A stretch of 64,000 nucleotides of DNA from Methylophilus sp. DW102 (GTDB taxonomy: Bacteria > Pseudomonadota > Gammaproteobacteria > Burkholderiales > Methylophilaceae), in contig NZ_AP029023.1 of NCBI RefSeq assembly GCF_037076555.1, positions 2,294,001-2,358,000 on the forward strand, in the 5' to 3' direction. The notes under the pieces were generated by a model. It was not told where the DNA came from and did not search any database. It was given only the letters and a program-made list of their open reading frames with translations. The position numbers and the translations under genes were made by a program. Positions 51,938-60,581 of this stretch are shown one piece after another. Position 1 is the stretch's first letter, and every line of letters starts with the position of its first letter.

Positions 51938-52936
51938 TCAAGGCAATATTGCCCCAGGTGGAGCATAGCCTGTCATAATAATTTCATGAAAAGTTGAATT
52001 TTTTTGACCTGTCTGCCGCAATCTTAAAGCTCCAGACTTCCTCCAAGCCGTATTAATTACTGCAGCACTATCGTTATTACACGGGAACTCTATATAAGTC
52101 ATAGCAGAGATTGGGTCGGTAATATCTCCATCTAGAAAAACCGCATGTAAGGTAAAATCCACCCAGTTAGTATTCACCTGTGCTTGTTGTTGAGTTGCAG
52201 AAGCGGATGCAACTGTATTTCCTAATATACCGACATTCACTCCATTAATATTCAAAGTAGAGGATCCGCCGATTGTAGGAAGATCCAAGTAACCAATTCC
52301 ATTATTCTGCTTTTCTGCTTGAAAACCATCGTACTTATATGCCCGATGCTGAACCGATGTAAATGTTCTACCTGCGCGATAAACCGGATATAACGCCGGT
52401 GTTGTTGGAACTGTAAAGTAGCCTACATTTACAGCTCCAACATTAGCAAAACCACCACGAGCGATATCATTTAACTCAAAGTATCTAGAACCATTGTAAT
52501 AAGCGTTTGAAGTTAATGCGACAGAAGTACCGAGGATACACATCGCAGGGCTAGTGGATGTTTTACGCCAAATTCTCTCAGTAACACCGCCAATAATAGT
52601 GGTGCCATCAACAGCATAAATGTTTTGAGTATTTGCAGTAACCTGCAAACCATAGCCTGGTAAAGGAGCTGTTGAATTGTTCGCCAATCCGCTAATTTGG
52701 CAAACACCTGCAGATCCACCATTCGGCAAATCAATTCCAAAGTTGGTTCGTGAGAGCAAAGATGATACCGGGGGGCCGGCCAAAGGTGGAATCACTCGTC
52801 CATCGTTATATAGGTTGATATATGCAGAACCTGAAGGTGATGCTGGGAGCATGCAAAATGACCCTGCTGCAAAAGCAGATATCGACGCTACTGTCAATGT
52901 AACCGCCCCAGTTAAAATCATATAGTACTTAAGCAT
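51938..52936 (-). CDS. Exported protein of unknown family, paralogue 2
   Basis: A 332-residue protein starting at ATG 52936 (GGGAG upstream), with a signal peptide ending SISAFA. It aligns end to end with paralogue 1, with the same four Cys and long identical blocks such as FTSVQHRAYKY and the C-terminal TGYAPPGA, while other stretches differ strongly. This is a tandem duplication kept under selection. It lies directly downstream of receptor C on the same strand, which makes a receptor-linked role possible but unproven. No known domain was recognised. Confidence 0.75.
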   Translation of the reverse strand: MLKYYMILTGAVTLTVASISAFAAGSFCMLPASPSGSAYINLYNDGRVIPPLAGPPVSSLLSRTNFGIDLPNGGSAGVCQISGLANNSTAPLPGYGLQVTANTQNIYAVDGTTIIGGVTERIWRKTSTSPAMCILGTSVALTSNAYYNGSRYFELNDIARGGFANVGAVNVGYFTVPTTPALYPVYRAGRTFTSVQHRAYKYDGFQAEKQNNGIGYLDLPTIGGSSTLNINGVNVGILGNTVASASATQQQAQVNTNWVDFTLHAVFLDGDITDPISAMTYIEFPCNNDSAAVINTAWRKSGALRLRQTGQKNSTFHEIIMTGYAPPGAILP

Positions 52937-53166
52937 AGTTACTCCCAATGATCCATTAGCAGACATTCAGGGGGCCTGCTGCCCAAACTCGCACAACGAA
53001 TAGTCGCCCGTGAGTTCTAAAAAGGTTGCCGTTGAATTTCGTTGTTGAAGAGGAGATCAAAAATGCCCCCTCTTCGGGTTTACATAATCAAGCTTTATTA
53101 CAGAAGCTAAATTAACCAATTCTTATACTTTTACTACTGGGATTTCTTCCCGAGATTTAATACAAA

Positions 53167-56100
53167 TTAATCTGGAACAAAATGCCAATTCAAACTAAAC
53201 CAGACACCACGCGGCGCGCCTGGTGAGATGAAGTTTGTGCTTAGCCAGTCATTAGAATTATGGTTGTAGCCATCAGGGCCAATTGCGCCATTTATACTTG
53301 GTGAAAAAGGATTACGCCCCAAGCGACCAGCAGTGAAATACTCTCTGTCAAAAAGATTGTTTACAATCATGGTCGCCGTCCACTCTTTACTGAGCTTATA
53401 GCTGGTTTGAAAATTGAATACGGCAAAACCGGGGACAGTTCCTGGGTTACTTGTTGGACGTAACAATGCGTTACCTGCCGCACCCATCCCCCGATCTTGA
53501 ATCACCCCTACTTTATGCTCGTTATTTTCATTGCCTCGAACATAGCTATCAGAATGCGCAACACCAGATAAACCAACTGTCCATTTATCGGTGACTGCAT
53601 AATTAACACTGGCATTAAGGTTGTGTAGAGATACTCCAGGAATACGACTACCGGGTTTCACATCAATGGCTTGTCCGTAACCATCATTCTTATCTGTAGA
53701 GCTGCTATTGTCAGGGCTAATCATACGAAAGCTGTCTTCAAACGTAGCATCTGTCAGCGCATAATTCACGTTGAAGTTCCATTTGTCTTTTTGACCGGCA
53801 AGCCCCATTTCAATGCCACGACGCCTTGTGTCGCCAATCGTATTAAAAAAGCCTCGCCCATTACCTACGGCAACAAAATAGATGTCATCTCGAAGATCAG
53901 TCTGAAACGCGCCAAGATTCCAGCGCACACCTTCACCCCAGTTACCTCTTAATCCTAAGTCATAACTAGTTGATCGAATTTGTGGCAAGAAAGGATCACC
54001 GGAAAGCGCCGTTGGCAAAGTGCATTGTCGATTTTCGGCCAGACTTTTAGGGATGCTTCTACCAGCGACCAGAACTGGCGTATTATCAAAAGCACAGCCT
54101 AACTCAATCACACTGGGCACCCGAGTGCCCTGCGCTACATTTGCAAATATATTTATCTGGTCAGTCGCCTGCCAGGTCGCACCGAGTGAAGGGTTAAAAG
54201 AGTAAAAGCTAAATTTCTCTGTTTCTGCGGGATCAAGTGCATTAAAGAGATTTATTGGGCGATAATAGGTAGGTGGTTTGTTAGTTGTGCAATCACCATC
54301 ACATACACCGACTCTATCTGGATAACCGATTAAATCGGTAATTTCATAGGTACTGTATCCGTATCTTGCTGCAATCTTATTTTTTGTGAAGGTTTGGTTA
54401 TAGCGTCCAGAGACATTAAAGTGCAATGTCTCAACAGGCGTCCAGGTTTCACTGAAATAAATACTCTGCGTTGTATTAGTGCCACTAAAGTTATTATTAG
54501 GAATCTGTTGATAGGCTCCAATAAATTGTGGGTGTGCTTGCGCTGGGTCAATATATGCATTTCTTTCCGCATCAAAGAATCCAAGTTGCGTGTAATTGCT
54601 GTAATCAGCGCTCGCGCTATCAATTGAAGCGCCAACCATAAATTTGTGATGTTCTAAATTCCAGTTGAGTTGGATTGATCCACCATCGACTATTTGATTA
54701 ATGGTATTGTCATTAATAATGGCGGTTGGTGTACCCTCAACAACACCAGGCCTATTACCATTTGCACCATCAATAGGCTCAAACGGGTATGCATCTTCAG
54801 CAGCCTTTGCTGCAGCACATTTATCATTGTTGGTTGGGGCTAGCAAAACAACATTAAACCTATAAAGGGTGTCTACCCCATTCACATTCACATACTTGTA
54901 AAAATAAACATCATCCAAATTAGGATAGTAAACAGTGTCCCCTGAGCCAAGTGGCTGAAAATCACCTATCAAGCTACTCCCAATATAATAACTTGGTAAG
55001 GGTTGACCGTTGCCGTCCGTTATTTGATTGCCATTACTATCGATAAAAGCATTACCTGAATATTTGGGTGTTGCTTGATTTTGGTTATAAAGTATTCTTT
55101 CCTCTTTATTTTTCCAGAAATCAAAAGTGTCTCGCAGCGCCTGAGCCATATCGTCTGGAATACCAGTGTTTTTAAGATTGGCAAACTGAGCTGCGTCCAC
55201 CGTATATAAGCCCGTATTTCCAACATTATCTGAAAGGTTTTGATAAAAATCAGTGGATGTAATGTCTGTTGAACCATTCGAAGGATCGGCTGGACTAGGT
55301 ATAACATACATATCTGGAATGCCCTTCTGCGACCCCGTACTTGCTAGCAAGCATGTAAACTCTTCACCAGCAGCAGGAGTTCTTTTCCCCCGGAAGTTAT
55401 CGTTCCACTCCCTAACCACGTCCGAGCCAACTTGATGACGCTTACTATTTCTGCGATAGACCTGACCAGTGACTGAAAATGTATCATTCACAAAGTAACT
55501 GCCAGACAATTGAAACTGTGCTAATTGATTTTTGGTTTTATCAGGAGAGGTAAAAACACTATTCCGGTCTTGCTCATACATTTGTGACGGTAATAATCCA
55601 TTTCCTACCAAGTCTGTTTGCACTAGCAAAGTGCTTAAATTAAGGTCGACTTTATCTCCGCGGAAGCTAGCCTTAGTAAATAACTGATTTACCTTACTAG
55701 GTGAGTTTTGTCGCCACCCATCCTCGAGAAAAAAGTTGCCCGCTGCGAAAAGCCCTACTGTTCCATTATTCCATCCACCCTCAGCTTGCAATTGTTTACG
55801 TCCAAATGAACCAGTCAAAACATCAGCATCAACACCAGCATGATTGAATCCATCCTTGGTTTTTAGGGTAAAAGCGCCACCTAATGTATTTAATCCGAAT
55901 ATGGGATTAGAACCTGGGAATACATCGAGATTTGCAATAGCGTTCATGGGTATCATGTCCCAGTTCACTACATCACCAAACGGCTCATTAACGCGGATAC
56001 CATCAAAGAAAACGCTCAATCCCTGAGGAGTTCCAATTTGCGGGCCTGCGGTAAAACCACGGTATTGCACATCCATCTGAAACGGGTTGCCTTGGTAGTC

Positions 56101-56670
56101 ATTGACTGTGACTGATTGCAGCTTGCGATTCATGAGATCAGTCAGACTCAACGAATGGGCTTCTTTGATTTCTTTGGCAGAAATGCTTTGTACGTTACCT
56201 GGGATCTCCTCTTTCGTCAGACCAAGGCCAGGCAAAGGCCCAACTTCATAAAAGCGTTTTGCCCGGACCTCAACTTTATCGAGCTGAACATCTTTCTTTG
56301 CGTCTTTTGTGGCTTTTTGAATAAAGATGTTATTACCTTCTACCTTTGGGACAAGGCCGCTTTCGCCCAACATCCGCCGTAAGGCTTCCGCGCTCGTCAT
56401 ACGGCCATGTACCTCTGGCGCAGTTTTGCCAGAGACGATGTCGTTCGGGAATGAGATATTCATCCCGGTGGCTTTGCCCAGGTCGTGCAAAGAGTTCGCC
56501 AAAGGCTGTTTTGGAATATCCACATTCACTGGCACGCTAAAAGTCTCCTCTTGCTGTGTTGGCAATTGGGTGTTCAGTGCTTCTGCCCAAGTGGGCTGTG
56601 TTGCCATCACGCTCAATGCAGTGAGCGCTGTGTGTAGTCCTCTTTTGTGTATTTTTGTATTTCTAATCAC
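53167..56670 (-). CDS. TonB-dependent receptor C with STN signalling domain
   Basis: A 1167-residue FecA-type receptor starting at GTG 56670 behind AGGAG. The STN domain (about 42-115, TFSVPVNVDIPKQPLANSLHDLGKATG) is its own type, nearer to A than to B. Plug and barrel follow the same template as A and B from VEVRAKRFYEV to the end; the DNA for the TonB-box and early plug is about 94 percent like receptor A by eye. The variable insert between Cys near 442 and 617 is again unrelated. A conserved promoter-like element lies 35-71 bases upstream of the start, and a Fur-like box precedes its sigma gene. The ligand is unknown. Confidence 0.92.
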   Translation of the reverse strand: MIRNTKIHKRGLHTALTALSVMATQPTWAEALNTQLPTQQEETFSVPVNVDIPKQPLANSLHDLGKATGMNISFPNDIVSGKTAPEVHGRMTSAEALRRMLGESGLVPKVEGNNIFIQKATKDAKKDVQLDKVEVRAKRFYEVGPLPGLGLTKEEIPGNVQSISAKEIKEAHSLSLTDLMNRKLQSVTVNDYQGNPFQMDVQYRGFTAGPQIGTPQGLSVFFDGIRVNEPFGDVVNWDMIPMNAIANLDVFPGSNPIFGLNTLGGAFTLKTKDGFNHAGVDADVLTGSFGRKQLQAEGGWNNGTVGLFAAGNFFLEDGWRQNSPSKVNQLFTKASFRGDKVDLNLSTLLVQTDLVGNGLLPSQMYEQDRNSVFTSPDKTKNQLAQFQLSGSYFVNDTFSVTGQVYRRNSKRHQVGSDVVREWNDNFRGKRTPAAGEEFTCLLASTGSQKGIPDMYVIPSPADPSNGSTDITSTDFYQNLSDNVGNTGLYTVDAAQFANLKNTGIPDDMAQALRDTFDFWKNKEERILYNQNQATPKYSGNAFIDSNGNQITDGNGQPLPSYYIGSSLIGDFQPLGSGDTVYYPNLDDVYFYKYVNVNGVDTLYRFNVVLLAPTNNDKCAAAKAAEDAYPFEPIDGANGNRPGVVEGTPTAIINDNTINQIVDGGSIQLNWNLEHHKFMVGASIDSASADYSNYTQLGFFDAERNAYIDPAQAHPQFIGAYQQIPNNNFSGTNTTQSIYFSETWTPVETLHFNVSGRYNQTFTKNKIAARYGYSTYEITDLIGYPDRVGVCDGDCTTNKPPTYYRPINLFNALDPAETEKFSFYSFNPSLGATWQATDQINIFANVAQGTRVPSVIELGCAFDNTPVLVAGRSIPKSLAENRQCTLPTALSGDPFLPQIRSTSYDLGLRGNWGEGVRWNLGAFQTDLRDDIYFVAVGNGRGFFNTIGDTRRRGIEMGLAGQKDKWNFNVNYALTDATFEDSFRMISPDNSSSTDKNDGYGQAIDVKPGSRIPGVSLHNLNASVNYAVTDKWTVGLSGVAHSDSYVRGNENNEHKVGVIQDRGMGAAGNALLRPTSNPGTVPGFAVFNFQTSYKLSKEWTATMIVNNLFDREYFTAGRLGRNPFSPSINGAIGPDGYNHNSNDWLSTNFISPGAPRGVWFSLNWHFVPD

Positions 56671-56704
56671 AGATTCTTCTCCTGTCCTATTGACTCATCT
56701 GTGA

Positions 56705-56741
56705 GCGCGACAAAACCCTGACGTTGTTAACTTAACTTTAC
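56705..56741 (-). promoter_or_regulatory. Conserved promoter-like element upstream of receptor C
   Basis: On the minus strand GTAAAGTTAAGTTAACAACG then TCAGGGTTTTGTCGCGC. It matches the element upstream of exbB over about 25 bases, with the core GTTAAC-x-ACGTCAGG. Its position 35-71 bases before the receptor start fits a promoter. Confidence 0.55.
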
Positions 56742-56952
56742 ACAATAGGTTTAGATATGTTTTTTGAGCGCTAGAAAATCGCTTTAATAAAAGCCGATGA
56801 AAAGCCAAATATGGCGAGACTGGGGATCAGGAATTGGCGAGAAGGCTTAATCGTATGCGTATTTGCAAAGACTCATTTGCTGCGAGTAATGGCTGAAGCA
56901 ACTTAATTGATAACGACCTTACTCAGGGCAAGGTCACTCACGCATCAAGTGA

Positions 56953-58005
56953 TTAGTGCGCGCTATTGAGCAAAGTATATTGCGGCGTTTCTTGCAGTTT
57001 GACCGGGGCAATATTGGGCAGGCCGCGCAGGAAATGGTCGATATCCTGGATATTGATATCCGCAGAAATATTGCGCACCTGCTTGCCCTGTGCTTGCACG
57101 GGTTTAACGCGGTAGCGCGAAACGGTGTAGGCGATTTCGTCGATATCGGCGCGGTCAAATACCAGGCGGCCTTTCATGAAGGCAAAGGCGTCCGAGGCGG
57201 GGCGATTGACCAGTGCCATGGCGTGATTGGGGTAGACCTCGAGCACCTGGCCGTTGGTGATCTCCCTGGCGATGGCGGGCTGGCCTTCAGCGGTTGAGGT
57301 GGCCAGTTCAGCTTTAGAGTCGAGATTTGGTTCGACCTTGACCCGGCCATGATCCACGCTGATACGAACCAGTTGTTGCAGCCGGTTAACTGCAAAGCGT
57401 GTGCCTAACACAGTGACTTTGGCGGTATCGGTTTCAACGATGAAGGGGCGCTCTGGGTCTTTGGTCACTTCAAAAATGGCTTCGCCTTCTTTGAGCAGCA
57501 CATGGCGCTCGTGGCGGTAGTAAGTGACTTGCATGTCGCTCTTGGCACTGAGGGTGACTTTGCTGCCATCATCCAGCGTTTTAGTGACGATCTGCCCAAC
57601 CGGGTTTTGCGCGGCCATTTGCATGACGGGCTGGGCCTGCCAAACCTGGTATTGCTGATGAGAGAAATAACCCATGATACTGATCATACCTATCATGAGC
57701 AGTTGGCCGAGCCGGCGCTGCCGGGTTTTGCGTTTGGCCTCGTTGGCTAAAAACATTCGCTGCTCGGCGGCATCGGCCAGGCTAGAGAGGCTCTCTGCAG
57801 AATCCAGTTGCCGCATGGCACGGGCAATGCTGTCGTATTCAGCTGCATGGCGCGGATCATCGGCCAGCCACGCCTCAAACGCTTGCTGCTCGCTACCACG
57901 TGCATTTTTCTCCTGCTCACGCAACCGTAAATACCAGCGCGCCGCCATCTCGCTCAAGGTGAGCGATTTGGCATTGAGTGGCTTGGACTGGGCGGGTTTT
58001 GACAT
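56953..58005 (-). CDS. FecR family transmembrane regulator C
   Basis: A FecR protein of about 350 residues: DUF4880 part (LSEMAARWYLRLREQ...FEAWLADDPRHAAEYDSIAR), a membrane segment (LGQLLMIGMISIMGYF), the FecR domain (LLKEGEAIFEVTKDPERPFIVETDTAKVTVLGTRFAVN) and a C-terminal STN-like domain. It is clearly closer to FecR A than to FecR B. The start is unsure: ATG 58005 has no ribosome site, and TTG 58023 would follow AAAGGTG. It passes the receptor C signal to sigma factor C. Confidence 0.9.
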   Translation of the reverse strand: MSKPAQSKPLNAKSLTLSEMAARWYLRLREQEKNARGSEQQAFEAWLADDPRHAAEYDSIARAMRQLDSAESLSSLADAAEQRMFLANEAKRKTRQRRLGQLLMIGMISIMGYFSHQQYQVWQAQPVMQMAAQNPVGQIVTKTLDDGSKVTLSAKSDMQVTYYRHERHVLLKEGEAIFEVTKDPERPFIVETDTAKVTVLGTRFAVNRLQQLVRISVDHGRVKVEPNLDSKAELATSTAEGQPAIAREITNGQVLEVYPNHAMALVNRPASDAFAFMKGRLVFDRADIDEIAYTVSRYRVKPVQAQGKQVRNISADINIQDIDHFLRGLPNIAPVKLQETPQYTLLNSAH

Positions 58006-58030
58006 GGCAGCAGTTGAGGTCAATACACCT

Positions 58031-58534
58031 TTAATGGTTCAGGCTTTGCTGAAATGCACGGATATCCAGCATGGCTCGAATCAGGTGTTTTTCTACCATG
58101 CTGGTACTGATATCCAGATGCAAGGCGATTTCGCGTTGCTTCATTTCATCGACGTGATAGAGCCAGAATACCTGGCGGCATTTTTCTGGCAATAAATCCA
58201 CAATACGTTGCAAATGATGCAGTTTTTGCCGAGTTTCATACAGCTGCTCTGGCGTGCAGTCGAGGATCAGGGCGGTTTCGTCCATCTGCTCCTCATCGAC
58301 AAAGCGGGTGCGGTATCTGAACTCATCGACCAGCAGATGATTCACGATGCCGTTTAAATAGGCCTGTGGCGACTCTTCACGTGCCGGATGGCTGGAAACG
58401 GCAAAAAACACCAGCGCATCATGCAAAATATCTTTGGCCCGCTGCACACAGGCTGTTCGCCGACCAATGCGACGCAACACATCCGTGTAAGCCCATTTTA
58501 AATCGATCCCGCACCATGCCAGTGTCTCGCTCAT
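58031..58534 (-). CDS. FecI-type ECF sigma factor C
   Basis: A 167-residue ECF sigma factor. It opens MSETLAWCGIDLKWAYTD. Region 2 shows RAKDILHDALVFF...AYLNGIVNHLLVDEFRYRTR; region 4 shows LPEKCRQVFWLYHVDEMKQREIALHLDISTSMVEKHLIRAM. The ATG at 58534 follows AGGAT. It is the sister of sigma factor A. A Fur-like box about 73 bases upstream suggests the whole cassette is iron-regulated. Confidence 0.92.
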   Translation of the reverse strand: MSETLAWCGIDLKWAYTDVLRRIGRRTACVQRAKDILHDALVFFAVSSHPAREESPQAYLNGIVNHLLVDEFRYRTRFVDEEQMDETALILDCTPEQLYETRQKLHHLQRIVDLLPEKCRQVFWLYHVDEMKQREIALHLDISTSMVEKHLIRAMLDIRAFQQSLNH

Positions 58535-59112
58535 ATCCTGCCACCCTACTTTTAGATTTATATTCATAGAGTGCAAAACGCATGCCACATGACACAACCA
58601 CGTATAAGAGACTGATTCTCAATTATAAAAAAAATGAATAGGGAAAATTTCCTGACATAAAACAGGTTTAAAACAACCACATTTAATAAAAAATGGCTGA
58701 TAAAAACCAATTTGGTTATGAAACATCCAGCGACCGCTCCGCTGGATCGTGAGGCCTGCAACGCTAACACTTGTTTATCCGTCATGAATAGGCATCGAAT
58801 CATGCCGGCATCACAGCGGGAAGCGCCAAACCGCAAAAATATTGCGCGGCACGGCCATACCCCAAGTTCACAATAAATTGCAAAAATTAGCGATAAATTG
58901 AATCCATGCTCTCCCCCTAGAAGCTCAAAGTTTTCGATAATAGCGCCAACTAACTGGCATCCATCGCCTGAAAAATGGATGCGGGTTCGGACATGGCTGC
59001 TTTCATCTGAAGTAAAACGCTTAATAAAGAATAAAACAAAGCGATATTTTGATGATCAAGCCGGTTGCCTCTTGCATAAGATAAGCTATTCCTGAAACCT
59101 GTACCGATTTTA
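58535..59112. other. Intergenic region between sigma factor C and the GGDEF gene
   Basis: These 578 bases separate divergent genes. They hold the Fur-like box at 58607-58621 and an A/T-rich stretch at 58620-58700 suited to promoters. No ORF here shows convincing protein features, and the rest appears featureless. Confidence 0.55.
58607..58621 (-). promoter_or_regulatory. Fur-box-like site upstream of sigma factor C
   Basis: On the minus strand TGAGAAT-C-AGTCTCT, within ATAATTGAGAATCAGTCTC. It matches the 7-1-7 Fur pattern well: the left half is complete and the right half keeps five of seven bases. It lies in the expected promoter region of the sigma gene. Confidence 0.6.
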
Positions 59113-60255
59113 ATGTCACTGCTCCAGAAACCTGATGCTAACTTATTGCGCGCCCGCTACCACAGCCTGGTAAACGACGTGCCCGTGGTCATTTTTACCG
59201 CGATTAGCGCATTGACAATCCAAATGGTGGCGTTGCAGGGTGAGATTGATTGGAAATTTGCCATTTTGCCACCCATGTTGCGCTTGGTGATAGGGGTGAT
59301 TTTGCTGTGGTTCTGGTACAAGCACAGGCATGACCAGCCACCGATTGAGAATATCCGCAAACGCCTGGATACCGCCTCTACCCTACTGATACTGGCAGGC
59401 CTGTTTACCTTCTGGCGCAGTTTGTACCTGTTTCCAATCACGGGTAGTTTTTCGCATTATTTCTTAATCGTGCACAACACGCTGTATGGCTTGTGCTTTG
59501 CCTTTATCCTGAGCAAATTGGGGGCGGCGGCTTATGCCTACAATGTGTTGCTGATTGGGGCGGCGGTGACCTGCGTGTTTCGTGACGACATTGAACATCC
59601 CTATTTGGTCGCCATGCTGATTCTGGTGTTTGAAGTGGGCATGCTGTTAACCATGCGCGCCAGCAACAAGACCTTTGACCAATGGGTGAATGCAACCTTT
59701 GAAACGCAAAGCCTGCTTAAGGAAAATCAGCGGCTGGCACAACAGGATGTGTTAACCGCGCTACCTAACCGGCGTCAGTTCTTTTTGCAAGCGGCACAAC
59801 AGCAAGCCGAATCCAGCCTGGGGGAGCATTGTTTTGTTGTTTGCATTCTGGATCTTGACCATTTCAAACCGATCAACGATCAATACGGTCACCATATTGG
59901 CGACCTGGTATTAAGCGAGGTGGGCAAGCGGCTGGCTGCGATTCACACAGCAGACGTGCAGTTTTACCGACTGGGTGGCGATGAGTTCGCATTTCATTTA
60001 TTGTCTGATTGCGAGCATCTGCGCCTCAAGCAAGTGTGTGCAGAAATCAGCCATGCACTGTCTCAAACCATGCATATCGACGAACGGGTACTGACGGTGA
60101 GCGCATCTATCGGCGCCTGCTCCACCTGTGACGCCAAACTCTCTGCACAAACCATGTATGAACACGCAGATCAGGCGCTGTATCAGGTCAAGCGTGCCGG
60201 CCGCGGTCACTTGCAGATATACAGCGAGCCCCTGGACCTTAAAAAAATGGCATAA
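59113..60255 (+). CDS. Membrane-bound GGDEF diguanylate cyclase
   Basis: A 380-residue protein with about six membrane helices in residues 15-190 and a cytoplasmic GGDEF domain (210-375). The active site is intact (YRLGGDEFAF), with LDLDHFKPINDQYGHHIGD as the metal- and nucleotide-binding part. There is no RxxD inhibitory site at the usual distance. The membrane sensor opening (RARYHSLVNDVPVVIF) is a homologue of that in the GGDEF-EAL protein at 61817, so both may sense the same kind of signal. It should make c-di-GMP. The ribosome site is not clear. Confidence 0.9.
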   Translation: MSLLQKPDANLLRARYHSLVNDVPVVIFTAISALTIQMVALQGEIDWKFAILPPMLRLVIGVILLWFWYKHRHDQPPIENIRKRLDTASTLLILAGLFTFWRSLYLFPITGSFSHYFLIVHNTLYGLCFAFILSKLGAAAYAYNVLLIGAAVTCVFRDDIEHPYLVAMLILVFEVGMLLTMRASNKTFDQWVNATFETQSLLKENQRLAQQDVLTALPNRRQFFLQAAQQQAESSLGEHCFVVCILDLDHFKPINDQYGHHIGDLVLSEVGKRLAAIHTADVQFYRLGGDEFAFHLLSDCEHLRLKQVCAEISHALSQTMHIDERVLTVSASIGACSTCDAKLSAQTMYEHADQALYQVKRAGRGHLQIYSEPLDLKKMA

Positions 60256-60581
60256 CTTATACTAGCCCTGCCCTTTTATCTCAATGCACTTTCTAATCTT
60301 GCTAACGCATCATTATTGACCGATCACCGCCGCATGCGCTGGCGGTGCTAACACTTTTTCCGCCTCAAAATTTGGCTGTTTATAACCAAACCAGCACATT
60401 TCCGTTTGTTTTCAGCCAAAACCATGTTCATTTTTTAAGCAAATTACATTACCATAAAACTTTACTCAGTCTAAACAGCCCAATGTGTTGAGGTTTATTC
60501 TCAGCGAACCCATTTAGTTTCACCCCTGCAACACAGCAACAACAAGAACGGCAATGAATGCCGATAAAAGGAGGTGGTGCA
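60256..60581. other. Intergenic region between c-di-GMP genes
   Basis: These 326 bases hold a hairpin, CACCGCC (60325-60331) with GGCGGTG (60341-60347), followed by CTAACACTTTTT, a probable terminator of the GGDEF gene. The remainder is A/T-rich and should hold the promoter of the EAL gene. No ORF is supported. Confidence 0.5.

Noticed and set aside
53047..53075. GAAGAGG/CCTCTTC repeat after receptor C as a terminator
   Set aside because: The loop is long, the stem short, and no T run follows on the minus strand.
58564..58836. Minus-strand ORF (90 codons) upstream of sigma factor C
   Set aside because: It runs through the Fur-like box and A/T-rich promoter region and reads as a random hydrophobic and Cys-rich frame.
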